From: Flavobacteriaceae bacterium
GTDB lineage: Bacteria > Bacteroidota > Bacteroidia > Flavobacteriales > Flavobacteriaceae
Assembly (NCBI GenBank): GCA_947491985.1
Contig: CANLLR010000008.1
Coordinates: 21,093-85,092 of the forward strand
DNA: 64,000 nucleotides
Direction: 5' to 3'
Both the position numbers and the translations under genes were made by a program. Every line of letters starts with the position of its first letter. Within the stretch, counting starts at the first letter, position 1. The notes below the pieces were generated by a model. That model was not told the DNA's origin. It was given only the letters and a program-made list of their open reading frames with translations, and ran no database searches. This document shows, piece by piece, positions 1 to 8,335 of the stretch.

Positions 1-984
1 AGTTAAATGACATCCTATTCCTAATCCAAAGCAGGTTACGGCAATGGTTTGTGTAATGTCGGGAGAGTTGTTTAGGTTATAGGTTGTAGGTTGTGGGTTG
101 TGGGTTGTCGTTTTTGAAAGTGAAATGGAATTAGTAGTAAAAATCGTTTCCACTCCGAAGTTTTTGTATATGTCCACTAAAGCTGCATCTCCTTGCAAAC
201 TATTTTCTTTATAGCTTGAAAGAGTGATTTGTGTTCCGACTTTTGAAAGTGCGACTATGGAATAATAATAGGAAGCTGACGACCAATCGGACTCGATGGT
301 TATGAGTTGTCGGTTGTTGGTTGTTGGTTGTCGATTAATAACTATTTTGTTTTCAATAAATGACGAATCGATTCCAATTTCACTGAGCAAGGCCAATGTC
401 ATTTTGATGTAGGGAATGGACGTTATTTCGCCTTCCAATGTTAATTCTAATCCGTTTTCAAGTTGGGGTGCGATTAATAAAAGTGCCGAAATGTATTGGC
501 TGCTGATATTGGCTGGAAGCGCGACTTTATGCTCTGTAAGTTTTTTTCCAATGATTTTTATGGGTGGAAATCCATCGTTTTCTAGGTACGAAATTTCGGC
601 TCCGAGTTGCCGTAATGCCTCGACTAAAATCTTAATGGGACGTTTTTTCATTCGGGACGAACCTGTTAAAATTACTTCTTGTCCTTCTTGAATAGCAAAA
701 AATGCGGTGAGAAAACGCATGGCGGTTCCGGCGTGATGTACGTCGATTAATTGTGAATTGTGAATTGTGACCCGAGTTGAAGGCGAATCGAGCGAAGCTA
801 ATTGTGAATTTAAAGCATTTATCATCACTTGAGAATCATCTGAATTGGAGATATTTTCTAAAGTGATATTGGGATACAAGGCTTGGAGCAACAACAATCG
901 ATTGGTTTCGGATTTGGAACCGGTGATTTTTAATTGTGAATTGTGAATTGTGAATTGTGAGTTATGTTGTAGAAGTAGATTCAT
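1..984 (-). CDS. aroA: 3-phosphoshikimate 1-carboxyvinyltransferase (EPSP synthase), 3' end cut by window edge
   Basis: Sixth step of the shikimate pathway: transfer of enolpyruvyl from PEP to shikimate-3-phosphate, in the cytoplasm. The ORF is absent from the track because it has no stop inside the window. I translated it from the ATG at 982-984. The protein has the N-terminal substrate motif ITGSKSETNRLLL and the hallmark HAGTAMRFLTAFF. About 328 residues are present, so roughly the last 80-90 are missing. Several loops are encoded by tandem short repeats (TIHNSQL, NRQPTTNNRQL, THNPQPTTYNL), giving a longer, Asn/Gln/Thr-rich protein than the family norm; the reading frame stays open across all of them. 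It is the last visible gene of the aromatic amino acid run that starts at pheA. Confidence 0.93.
   Translation of the reverse strand, partial: MNLLLQHNSQFTIHNSQLKITGSKSETNRLLLLQALYPNITLENISNSDDSQVMINALNSQLASLDSPSTRVTIHNSQLIDVHHAGTAMRFLTAFFAIQEGQEVILTGSSRMKKRPIKILVEALRQLGAEISYLENDGFPPIKIIGKKLTEHKVALPANISSQYISALLLIAPQLENGLELTLEGEITSIPYIKMTLALLSEIGIDSSFIENKIVINRQPTTNNRQLITIESDWSSASYYYSIVALSKVGTQITLSSYKENSLQGDAALVDIYKNFGVETIFTTNSISLSKTTTHNPQPTTYNLNNSPDITQTIAVTCFGLGIGCHLT
73..110. repeat. tandem GGTTGTRG/GGTTGTGG units inside aroA
   Basis: Four imperfect 7-8 bp units of the GGTTGTGG type in a row. They lie within the aroA frame and encode an Asn/Pro/Gln/Thr-rich segment on the minus strand. Confidence 0.8.
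303..332. repeat. tandem GGTTGTT units inside aroA
   Basis: Four 7-bp units (GTTGTCG, GTTGTTG x2, GTTGTCG). The minus strand reads NRQPTTNNRQL in the AroA frame, just before the conserved ESDWSSASY segment. The same unit occurs at the start of the DUF3857 gene (about 3473-3492). Confidence 0.8.
749..811. repeat. TTGTGAA heptamer repeats inside aroA
   Basis: Heptamer units TTGTGAA at 751-770 and a solitary AATTGTGAATT near 800. They encode TIHNSQL and NSQL immediately upstream of the conserved HHAGTAMRF motif of AroA, so the array sits in frame beside a catalytic segment. Confidence 0.8.
932..965. repeat. TTGTGAA heptamer array at the aroA 5' end
   Basis: Four near-perfect heptamers TTGTGAA. 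On the minus strand they encode QHNSQFTIHNSQLKI at the AroA N-terminus, ahead of the ITGSKSETNR motif. Confidence 0.85.
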
Positions 985-994
985 TTTTCTTTTT

Positions 995-1099
995 TTTGTC
1001 ATTTCGACGAAGGAGAAATCTCATCAAGTGATTAAGATTAATAGATTTGCTTCACCTGTTTGAGTAAAGGTCTAGGGTCTCCTTCGTCGAAATGACAAA
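995..1099. repeat. inverted-repeat element between mazG-like gene and aroA
   Basis: Two perfect 22-bp inverted arms (995-1016 and 1078-1099, core TCATTTCGACGAAGGAGA) flank 61 bp without a reading frame. The element fills the whole gap between the pyrophosphohydrolase and aroA. It resembles the small palindromic dispersed repeats common in flavobacterial chromosomes. As RNA it could form a long hairpin just ahead of aroA, but without a T-tract at its end. Confidence 0.8.
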
Positions 1100-1108
1100 T
1101 TTGTATTT

Positions 1109-1435
1109 TTATTTTAATTTTTCATTATTTTGATGACGATCGTGATCGCGATTGGTTTTAATATCCATTTTCTTATCAAAGGCAGCTTGCAAATCAATTC
1201 CGGTTTGGTTGGCTAGGCACAATACTACAAAAACCACGTCGGCCAATTCTTCGCCAAGATCTTTATTTTTGTCACTTTCTTTTTCCGATTGTTCGCCGTA
1301 ACGACGGGCAATAATTCGGGCTACTTCACCCACTTCTTCGGTGAGTTGCGCCATGTTGGTGAGTTCATTAAAATAGCGAACACCGTGGTTTTTAATCCAG
1401 TTGTCTACTTCGAGTTGTGAGGCTTTTAAATTCAT
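1109..1435 (-). CDS. MazG-like nucleotide pyrophosphohydrolase
   Basis: Small all-alpha NTP pyrophosphohydrolase of the MazG/dUTPase-like superfamily, 108 aa. The metal-binding pattern is visible: LTEEVGEVAR near residue 31 (ExxE-type helix) and EELADVVFVVLCLA near residue 62 (EExxD). Such enzymes hydrolyse non-canonical or excess (d)NTPs to the monophosphate and PPi; the exact substrate cannot be read from sequence. It starts one base after the stop of the upstream DUF3857 gene, so they are almost certainly co-transcribed. The C-terminal tail is basic and histidine-rich (DHDRHQNNEKLK), probably unstructured. Confidence 0.82.
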   Translation of the reverse strand: MNLKASQLEVDNWIKNHGVRYFNELTNMAQLTEEVGEVARIIARRYGEQSEKESDKNKDLGEELADVVFVVLCLANQTGIDLQAAFDKKMDIKTNRDHDRHQNNEKLK

Positions 1436-1436
1436 A

Positions 1437-3500
1437 TTATATTTTTTTTAGCACTACTTTTTCCGTTTCTTTTTTCACCACTTCGGCAAAAAATGCTTTC
1501 AATTCTGTATAATAATCGGATGAAATTATGGCTGTATTAATATCTAAAGTAACCGATAATTGGATTTGTTTTTCTTTGTTATTAATCATGTATTTTAATG
1601 AACCATTAGTATCACTCATGGGTACAGAAACAGATTGTGGCAATGTTTCAACAGCATAACCATCTGGAATTGTAATGTTTACAAGGTATTTGTCTTGTGT
1701 TGGATACGAAAAATCGATAGGATATTCTCTTTTTTCTTGTTTAAATGGATTTTCGGTTAGCGCAAAAAACAACAATGGAGAGAAATACATTTTATCTCCA
1801 ATAATCTCAACACTATTCGTGTGATTAAAATTGTAGGTTTCAACTACAGGCAACGTCAACTCTGATGTATTAGTCAAAACATATTCATTTACTTCACTAC
1901 CTTTATGTCTTTTTTCGAGTCGTTCAATTTGCGATTCTGTATTTAAATTTCCGTTTTGTGAACGAAAGACAAATCCGTTATAATCAAAATATTGTTCTTT
2001 CACTTTACCTTCAATGTTACCATCACTTGAAATCGTTGCAATAAGATTTACAACATCTTTGGAAATTGCTTTTGGCATTAAATCTACTTCGGCAGAAGAA
2101 CCGTCTTTTCGTATCATTCGTCCAACCCAATTCAAATCGCGGATGGGTAAAACATTAGGCAAGGCATAATTATTTGTGGCGTCTAAAAGAATAAGTCCGC
2201 TGTCTGTTTCCACTCCACTAATTACATAATTATATGCGGTTCTATTGGGAAATAAAGCGATTCCATTTGATCGTGTACTAAGTAAAACGGGATTAGCTTG
2301 AATTCCGGCGTGACGCAACATGGCAGTAAGCATCAAGTTGATTTCGGCTACATTTCCAGTTCCTTTTTTGTAAGCATTTTTCACTCCTTCATTACAATAG
2401 TAACCCAAAAAATCATCCCATTTTACTTTTGATTTAACGAAATTAAAGAGCGTCGCGATTTTCTCTTCATTTGAAGTTAAGCCTGTTAGGATTGTTTTCA
2501 CATCCTCTTCAAAATAGCCAGTTTTGTTAAGTTCATCTCCGAAATTTTCATTTTCATAGATATTTTTTGTTACGGTAACCCAATCGGTAGATAGTGATTT
2601 AATTGGTGAATTAGGGTATTTTAAAACAGAAAGCTCATGACAAAGTGTTGCTGTATAATTACCAATATTATTCACAAAAGCTTCGTCAATTAAAGCTGGT
2701 ATATCGCTTAGCGTGTGCGCTGTAATTTGTTCGGTAAAATCGAGTGTGTTATTAACACGATTGGTTGCAGTATTGTTACCAGCCATTCCAGCATCAAAAT
2801 CTTTGACATAAGAATAGTCAATAGTTCGTTGTTTCGAATCGACTGCTTTCTTGGGAAATAAAAACCCCTTTTGGTTTAGATTATACACAAAGTATTCTGG
2901 AATGTAGGTTTTAAATTCGGAGTAATTAACTGGAATAGAAGTTTGAAAATCCCAATCAGGTATTTTAGTGATTCTATCGGTTTTAATGAGGTATTGAAAT
3001 TCAATTATAGAACCTTCTTTAACATTCGGCATTGTAATTTTTTTTCTACCCCAAAACTTATTTATTTTTTCATCAAATTCACCATTGCTTTTCAACTTGG
3101 TTTTTTCAACTTTTCCATCGACCAAATTGTAGGTAACTGCATCAGAAAAAATGACATTCTCTTTTACACCTCCACCGATATAATATTCTTCTGAATGATT
3201 TGCCCAATCATAGCCTTCCTTTTTATAAACTTTAATTTTATACATCACCTTGACAAGCATCTGAAATCCACCATCTTGTGTGTATTCATATTTCACATCA
3301 CCTTTGTTAAATAAAATCGCTGCTGCTGCGGCACTATCTTTTGGATGTACTTTTTCACTTAACTCTTCGACTGTTACTTTTCCCAACTCATATTTTTGGG
3401 ATAGCAATTGAAAGGGTAAAAAGAGTGAAAGAATCAGTATTTTCTTTACAAAAAGACATATAAAATGGGTTTTTGGTTGTTGGTTGTTGGTTGATTTCAT
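1437..3500 (-). CDS. DUF3857 protein with degenerate transglutaminase-like domain
   Basis: 687-aa exported protein: a hydrophobic signal segment (about residues 18-34, ending LLSQ), a DUF3857 beta-rich domain, a transglutaminase-like domain around residues 330-450, and a DUF3858-like C-terminal region. The usual nucleophile motif (GDCKxL) reads GNVAEINLML here, and the His motif reads YNYVIS, so Cys and His of the catalytic triad are missing while LLDATNNY keeps the Asp. It is therefore probably not an active thiol enzyme and may be a binding or scaffold partner of the intact paralogue encoded 3 bp upstream (3503-5413). The first codons (STNNQQPKTH) are encoded by GTTGTTG repeats like those in aroA. 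Confidence 0.82.
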   Translation of the reverse strand: MKSTNNQQPKTHFICLFVKKILILSLFLPFQLLSQKYELGKVTVEELSEKVHPKDSAAAAAILFNKGDVKYEYTQDGGFQMLVKVMYKIKVYKKEGYDWANHSEEYYIGGGVKENVIFSDAVTYNLVDGKVEKTKLKSNGEFDEKINKFWGRKKITMPNVKEGSIIEFQYLIKTDRITKIPDWDFQTSIPVNYSEFKTYIPEYFVYNLNQKGFLFPKKAVDSKQRTIDYSYVKDFDAGMAGNNTATNRVNNTLDFTEQITAHTLSDIPALIDEAFVNNIGNYTATLCHELSVLKYPNSPIKSLSTDWVTVTKNIYENENFGDELNKTGYFEEDVKTILTGLTSNEEKIATLFNFVKSKVKWDDFLGYYCNEGVKNAYKKGTGNVAEINLMLTAMLRHAGIQANPVLLSTRSNGIALFPNRTAYNYVISGVETDSGLILLDATNNYALPNVLPIRDLNWVGRMIRKDGSSAEVDLMPKAISKDVVNLIATISSDGNIEGKVKEQYFDYNGFVFRSQNGNLNTESQIERLEKRHKGSEVNEYVLTNTSELTLPVVETYNFNHTNSVEIIGDKMYFSPLLFFALTENPFKQEKREYPIDFSYPTQDKYLVNITIPDGYAVETLPQSVSVPMSDTNGSLKYMINNKEKQIQLSVTLDINTAIISSDYYTELKAFFAEVVKKETEKVVLKKI

Positions 3501-3502
3501 TG

Positions 3503-5413
3503 CTAGAGTTTTTTGATCAGTACTATTTTGGCATTATCTGCCTTTGCTATTTGCTCACAAAATTTTCGATAATTTTCATACTCCGATTTATCATATACGC
3601 CTTCATTTAACAAAAAGGATCTTTTATAGCGCAATTTGTTTTCGCTCACTACAACAAGTTCTGTTTTGTATTCTCCAAATTTGTCTTTAATTGTATAATT
3701 ATTTGGTTTAGCGTCTATGGTAAAATTTTCGGGTAATGTAATTTCAATTTCATCAGTATCTAAAAAGCCACGTTCAATTTCTAACGGATTACTTCTTATG
3801 CGATAACGTTGCGGAATAGTTATACTTTGGTTAAAAGCGTTCGACGCAAACATCATACTATTGCCATTTACAACTCCGTAACCCATTGCTTTAAGCTCAG
3901 CATTTTCGGTAAAGGCTATTTTTTCTTTATCGTTATTAAATGTAATTTTATTTATTTTTAAATTATTGATGTTATCCCAATAATCTTTATAAAATGCTTC
4001 TTTATCTGAGGGTTGGTATTTTTCAATTCGTGCTTTTTGAGTATATTGTGTTCCTTCTGAAATGATAGTTACATTACCAGAAAAATCGCCTTTTTCTGAA
4101 ATCGAATAACTTCCTTTACTATTTTGTGTGTTTTCTTTGTCTATATATATTTTTGTTTGTACAATTTCGCCTCCGTCTGGCTTAATGACAAGCGCTTGTC
4201 TGTCGTCAGTAAAATAGGCTTGATACCCAAAAGGATCGTCCTGACTGGTGCATTCAAGCCAAATATAATTAGAATCATTGGGTATGGCTAAAATTACATG
4301 GTTGCTTTGAAAAGAAACAATGTCGGGAATAATTTCCATTTTGCTAGCATTTCCATAGAGTCTGCTATAATAACTGACCACACCTACTTCATTTAAAAGT
4401 GATCTTGTATAATTGGTTAATGCCTTACAATCGCCATATCCTAATTTATCTACATCTTTTGCAAGCATAGGTTTCCAGCCACCAATTCCCTCCTGAATAC
4501 TAACATATCTGGTTTTGTCTTGAACATACTTGTATATTATTTTGGCTTTTTTAATGGGATCTTTTTCCTCTCCCACTAAACTTTTAACCTTAGCTTTAGT
4601 TTCATTTGACAACTCAGTAGTTCCTGTAAGTATTTCATCATAAAACCATTTGCCTATTTCTTTCCATGAGTTTGCTGTTCCATTCACTCCTTCTAAACTA
4701 AATAAAGTCAATCCGAACATTACTTTGGGAAAAATTTTATCAAATCTAGGCGACAACGATTCATAATTCTTAGCCGTGAGATTTTTAGAAGAATAGGAGA
4801 TAGAAGAACTTGTTTCTGTCCTTTCTATCTTATAGTTATTAGAAAAATTGAGTTCTTTCGTTTTAATACCTAACTCAGGTTTAAAATTAATTGTAAATGA
4901 AGCATTTTCTACACTTACATAATACATTTCTAAAGGACTCCAAAAAGAGATAAAAGCCGTAGTTTTATTTTCTATTTCACTCTCAAAAACTACAGTAAAT
5001 GGATAATTAACGGGGGTATAATCTAAAAATAAAACTCGATTGTCAGAAAATATTGTTCCTTCATCTGTAGCGCTTTGGTCCTTAAAATCTCTTCTTTTAT
5101 AACTATTCAATTCTTTCCCAGCAGCATTATAAATAGTTGCTTCTATTTTATTGATACTACTATTGTTATCATAATTTTCAGACAAATCTAAACTTCTCAT
5201 ACCCAATTCATTCAGAACAGAAATAGCCTTAATCGTTTTTGTTGACATGCTTTTCTGGGAAGAAATAGTAATTTGTATTTTACTCAATCGCACTACAGCA
5301 TTAGCATTCAATTTTAAACTATCCGGAATTAAAGCAATGGAATAATCTGTTTTTTGAGAAAAGGCAGCAATCGAAAAAATAAATACAATGCCGTACATTA
5401 AGACCTTTTTCAT
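3503..5413 (-). CDS. DUF3857 domain-containing transglutaminase family protein
   Basis: 636 aa from the chosen ATG at 5411-5413, which begins a clean signal peptide (MKKVLMYGIVFIFSIAAFSQ); the track ORF begins six codons earlier. It has an N-terminal DUF3857 domain, then a transglutaminase-like fold with an apparently complete triad: Cys in GYGDCKALTNYTRSLL, His in SNHVILAIP and an acidic residue in ECTSQDDPFGY. It is probably periplasmic or surface-associated; the substrate is unknown. It lies 2 bp upstream of its degenerate paralogue, and the pair continues into the MazG-like gene and aroA, an arrangement suggesting one transcript. Confidence 0.82.
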   Translation of the reverse strand: MKKVLMYGIVFIFSIAAFSQKTDYSIALIPDSLKLNANAVVRLSKIQITISSQKSMSTKTIKAISVLNELGMRSLDLSENYDNNSSINKIEATIYNAAGKELNSYKRRDFKDQSATDEGTIFSDNRVLFLDYTPVNYPFTVVFESEIENKTTAFISFWSPLEMYYVSVENASFTINFKPELGIKTKELNFSNNYKIERTETSSSISYSSKNLTAKNYESLSPRFDKIFPKVMFGLTLFSLEGVNGTANSWKEIGKWFYDEILTGTTELSNETKAKVKSLVGEEKDPIKKAKIIYKYVQDKTRYVSIQEGIGGWKPMLAKDVDKLGYGDCKALTNYTRSLLNEVGVVSYYSRLYGNASKMEIIPDIVSFQSNHVILAIPNDSNYIWLECTSQDDPFGYQAYFTDDRQALVIKPDGGEIVQTKIYIDKENTQNSKGSYSISEKGDFSGNVTIISEGTQYTQKARIEKYQPSDKEAFYKDYWDNINNLKINKITFNNDKEKIAFTENAELKAMGYGVVNGNSMMFASNAFNQSITIPQRYRIRSNPLEIERGFLDTDEIEITLPENFTIDAKPNNYTIKDKFGEYKTELVVVSENKLRYKRSFLLNEGVYDKSEYENYRKFCEQIAKADNAKIVLIKKL

Positions 5414-5460
5414 AAAATCAAATTTTATCAAATATAAAAGAATTTTCTTAGTATTATAAA

Positions 5461-5913
5461 TTACTCTTTATTTTTTGTATCCATCAAAATAGTTACGGGT
5501 CCATCGTTTACAAGCGCCACTTTCATATCGGCTCCAAATTGTCCTGTAGGCACTTTTTTACCCAATTCGAGTTCCATTTGAGTAACAAATTTTTCATATA
5601 ACGGAATGGCAATTTCAGGTTTAGCTGCCTTTATATACGACGGACGATTGCCTTTCTTTGTAGCAGCATGAAGTGTGAATTGACTCACTACTATAACCTC
5701 TCCATCAGTCTCTTTTACCGACCGATTCATTACCTCATTTTCGTCAGCAAAAATACGAAGATTGACAATTTTGTTAGTCAACCACAGCATATCTTCTTGA
5801 GTATCGGCTTCTTCTATTCCTACTAAAATGAGTAATCCCGATGAAATAACGGCGACCTTCTTACCTTCGATGGTAACTGATGCTTGCGAAACTCTTTGGA
5901 TAACGGCTTTCAA
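5461..5913 (-). CDS. dtd: D-aminoacyl-tRNA deacylase
   Basis: Proofreading enzyme that hydrolyses D-aminoacyl-tRNA and mischarged glycyl-tRNA(Ala). At 150 aa it has the usual family length. The N-terminus MKAVIQRVSQASV, the catalytic SQFTLHA segment and the NDGPVTI cross-subunit (Gly-cisPro type GP) motif are all present. The start is TTG (minus strand of 5911-5913); no ATG gives the family N-terminus. It lies between rsgA and the DUF3857 pair on the same strand. Confidence 0.95.
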   Translation of the reverse strand: MKAVIQRVSQASVTIEGKKVAVISSGLLILVGIEEADTQEDMLWLTNKIVNLRIFADENEVMNRSVKETDGEVIVVSQFTLHAATKKGNRPSYIKAAKPEIAIPLYEKFVTQMELELGKKVPTGQFGADMKVALVNDGPVTILMDTKNKE

Positions 5914-6110
5914 AATAATGGTGAATTGTAAATGGTGAATTATTGGAGAAATTTATACTTTTTTTTGATTTTTAATGGGTCGGATGCTAATTGTTGCTGG
6001 AATTTTATTGATTTTATTTAAATTCTGATTAGAAAATTTTACAATTCTTAAAATAAAATGGTTTTGTTTTACACTTTATTCGGTCTTCATTCACAATTCT
6101 CAATTCACAA
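5914..6110. repeat. short A/T-rich repeats bracketing the rsgA-dtd gap
   Basis: The 197-bp gap has no gene. At its dtd end is a direct repeat (ATGGTGAATTGTAAATGGTGAATT) and at its rsgA end the inverse orientation (CACAATTCTCAATTCACAATT), so the ends can pair in the transcript. The unit is the same TTGTGAA-type heptamer found in aroA. Confidence 0.65.
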
Positions 6111-7088
6111 TTATTTCCTACTCTCATCACTAGCCACTCGATCATCATTATACGTATCTTGTCGGTAGTGTTCGTCGTCACCTTCTAAAATCTTTAGGTA
6201 ACTGTTGTAACGCGACCAAGCAATTTCATCTTTTTCTAAGGCATTTTTGATGGCGCAATTTGGCTCTTCTTTATGCAAGCAATTGTTGAATTTACATTGG
6301 TCTTGTAATTTAAAAAACTCTGGGAAATAACCGCTAATTTCTGAGGGTTCCATATCGACAATTCCGAAACCTTTAATTCCAGGTGTGTCAATAATTTTTG
6401 CGTCAAAACTCAAATCGTACATTTCGGCAAAAGTGGTGGTGTGTTGTCCTTGTTTACTTTGCTCCGAAATGGTTTTGGTTTTTAAATGCAACGAAGGTTC
6501 TAATGCATTGACCAAAGTCGATTTACCAACGCCTGAATGACCTGAGAACATGGATGCTTTTCCTAACATCATCGTTTTTAAAGTATCTAATCCTTTCTTT
6601 TCGGTAGATGAAATTCGCAAACACGTATACCCAATTTCTTGATACACATGTTGCAAATACAATTGCTCGTCCATCATCGCATCATCAAAGGTGTCAATTT
6701 TATTAAAAACTAAAACGGCTTCGATACCATACGCTTCGGCGGTAACCAAAAATCGATCGATAAAACTAGTGGTTGTTGGCGGATTATTGATGGTAATTAA
6801 AAGAAAAACCAAGTCAATATTAGAGGCAATAATGTGTGTTTGCTTTGACAAATTAACCGATTTACGAACGATGTAATTCTTTCTATCGTGAATTGCATTG
6901 ATAGTTCCCGTTGTGACATCGGTGGTGTCTTCCAATTCATAGCCGACCACATCGCCTACAGCAATTGGATTGGTACTTTTGATACCTTTCATTCGGAATT
7001 TTCCTTTGATACGACATTCCAAAAAAGTACCGTCTGCTGTTTTAACAGTGTACCAGCTTCCAGTAGATTTGTAGACTAATCCGATCAA
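6111..7088 (-). CDS. rsgA: ribosome small subunit-dependent GTPase A
   Basis: Circularly permuted GTPase that checks late maturation of the 30S subunit. Order seen: N-terminal OB fold, G4 (VFNKID), G1 P-loop GHSGVGKSTLVN near residue 182, G3 DTPGIKGFG, and the C-terminal zinc knuckle CKFNNCLHKEEPNC. At 325 aa the length is normal. The start is TTG (7086-7088); the N-terminus MIGLVYKSTGSWYTV matches the family start and no in-frame ATG lies nearby. It lies downstream of the DAHP synthase gene in the aromatic run. Confidence 0.95.
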   Translation of the reverse strand: MIGLVYKSTGSWYTVKTADGTFLECRIKGKFRMKGIKSTNPIAVGDVVGYELEDTTDVTTGTINAIHDRKNYIVRKSVNLSKQTHIIASNIDLVFLLITINNPPTTTSFIDRFLVTAEAYGIEAVLVFNKIDTFDDAMMDEQLYLQHVYQEIGYTCLRISSTEKKGLDTLKTMMLGKASMFSGHSGVGKSTLVNALEPSLHLKTKTISEQSKQGQHTTTFAEMYDLSFDAKIIDTPGIKGFGIVDMEPSEISGYFPEFFKLQDQCKFNNCLHKEEPNCAIKNALEKDEIAWSRYNSYLKILEGDDEHYRQDTYNDDRVASDESRK

Positions 7089-7151
7089 AATGAATTATGA
7101 GTTATAAATTATGAATGACAAAAGTAGCATTTTCTAATTTACGATTCACCA

Positions 7152-8237
7152 TTACAATTGGTTAATAATTTTTTCTTGGTGCGAAATACTTTCTTGGTGA
7201 ATGGCTTTAAACAATTTGAGAATAAATTCTTCGCTCAACCCTTTTTCTTCGCCATCGAGTATCATTTTACCCAAAATTTCATTCCACCTTTTGTTTTGTA
7301 AAACGGCAACATTTTTAGCTTTTTTTAGCGCTCCAATTTGTTCCGCAACTTTCATTCGGTTGCCTAAAATTTCCAACAACTTACTGTCGGCAATGTCAAT
7401 ATTGGCTCTCAATTTTATCATTTCGGTATTAAAATCATCTTCTTCCACGGTAATTTTTTTAACTTTCAAATCTTTAAAAATTTGTTTTAAAACCGTTGGT
7501 GTTACTTGTTGTGCGGCGTCACTCCAGGCATTGTCGGGGTCGGTATGTGTTTCGATTATAAGTCCGTCGTAATTCAAGTCGAGTGCTTGTTGCGACACTT
7601 CCTGAATCATACTTCGTTTACCTGTAATGTGTGATGGATCGCAAATTAAAGGCAAATCGGGAAAACGACTTTGCAATTCGATGGCGATTTGCCATTCGGG
7701 AATGTTTCGGTATTTTGTTTTTTCGTAGGTTGAAAATCCGCGATGGATTACGCCTAATTTTTTTATTCCAGCATTATACAAACGTTCAACACCACCAATC
7801 CACAGCGCCAAATCAGGATTCACCGGATTTTTCACCAATACAATTTTATCGGTTCCAGCCAAAGCATCAGCAATTTCTTGAACTGCAAACGGATTTACGG
7901 TGGTTCGGGCGCCAATCCACAACACATCAATATCGTGTTCCAAAGCTAATTTGACATGTGTTGCATTGGCGACTTCGGTAGCCATTAACAAACCTGTTTC
8001 GGCTTTTGCCTTTTGAAGCCATTTGAGCCCGATAGCACCAACACCTTCAAATCCGCCCGGACGTGTTCGAGGTTTCCAAATTCCAGCGCGGTAAATACTC
8101 ACATCCGAATTTTTCAACTCGTGTGCAATTTTCAATACTTGCTCTTCGGTTTCGGCACTACATGGTCCGGCAATGACCAATGGATGTGATAAGTGAAAAT
8201 CATTCAACCACGTTTTCATTTCTTTATTGTTTTCCAT
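7152..8237 (-). CDS. bifunctional 3-deoxy-7-phosphoheptulonate synthase / chorismate mutase type II
   Basis: Condenses PEP with erythrose-4-phosphate (first shikimate step) and converts chorismate to prephenate. The N-terminal DAHP synthase domain is of the KDO8P-synthase-like type (GPCSAETEEQ, KPRTRPGGFEGVG, PSHITGKRSM). The C-terminal AroQ chorismate mutase helix bundle (LRANIDIADSKLLEILGNRM) covers about the last 90 residues. I chose the ATG at 8235-8237 (MENNKEMKTW); the 17 extra codons in the track ORF come from tandem repeats upstream. The fused mutase supplies prephenate directly for TyrA and PheA encoded in the same run. Confidence 0.93.
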   Translation of the reverse strand: MENNKEMKTWLNDFHLSHPLVIAGPCSAETEEQVLKIAHELKNSDVSIYRAGIWKPRTRPGGFEGVGAIGLKWLQKAKAETGLLMATEVANATHVKLALEHDIDVLWIGARTTVNPFAVQEIADALAGTDKIVLVKNPVNPDLALWIGGVERLYNAGIKKLGVIHRGFSTYEKTKYRNIPEWQIAIELQSRFPDLPLICDPSHITGKRSMIQEVSQQALDLNYDGLIIETHTDPDNAWSDAAQQVTPTVLKQIFKDLKVKKITVEEDDFNTEMIKLRANIDIADSKLLEILGNRMKVAEQIGALKKAKNVAVLQNKRWNEILGKMILDGEEKGLSEEFILKLFKAIHQESISHQEKIINQL

Positions 8238-8239
8238 AA

Positions 8240-8335
8240 TTTTTAGCTGTAGGCTATAAGCTGTAAGCCTTATGCGAAAAGCAACCATTTACATTTTGAT
8301 TTGCTCACTGCCTATTGCTTATAGCTTATAGCTAT
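8240..8335. repeat. AGCTATA-type heptamer repeats forming an inverted repeat
   Basis: The gap between tyrA and the DAHP synthase gene holds AGCTGTAGGCTATAAGCTGTAAGCC and, inverted, GCTTATAGCTTATAGCTA. The two clusters are complementary, so the transcript can fold back over the DAHP synthase start. No gene is seen here. Confidence 0.7.

Noticed and set aside
416-691. 91-aa plus-strand ORF in the track
   Set aside because: Lies antisense inside aroA, whose minus-strand translation has the family motifs; the plus-strand product has none.
8238-8288. 17-codon N-terminal extension of DAHP synthase
   Set aside because: Encoded by the tandem AGCTATA-type repeats; the ATG at 8235-8237 gives the expected N-terminus.
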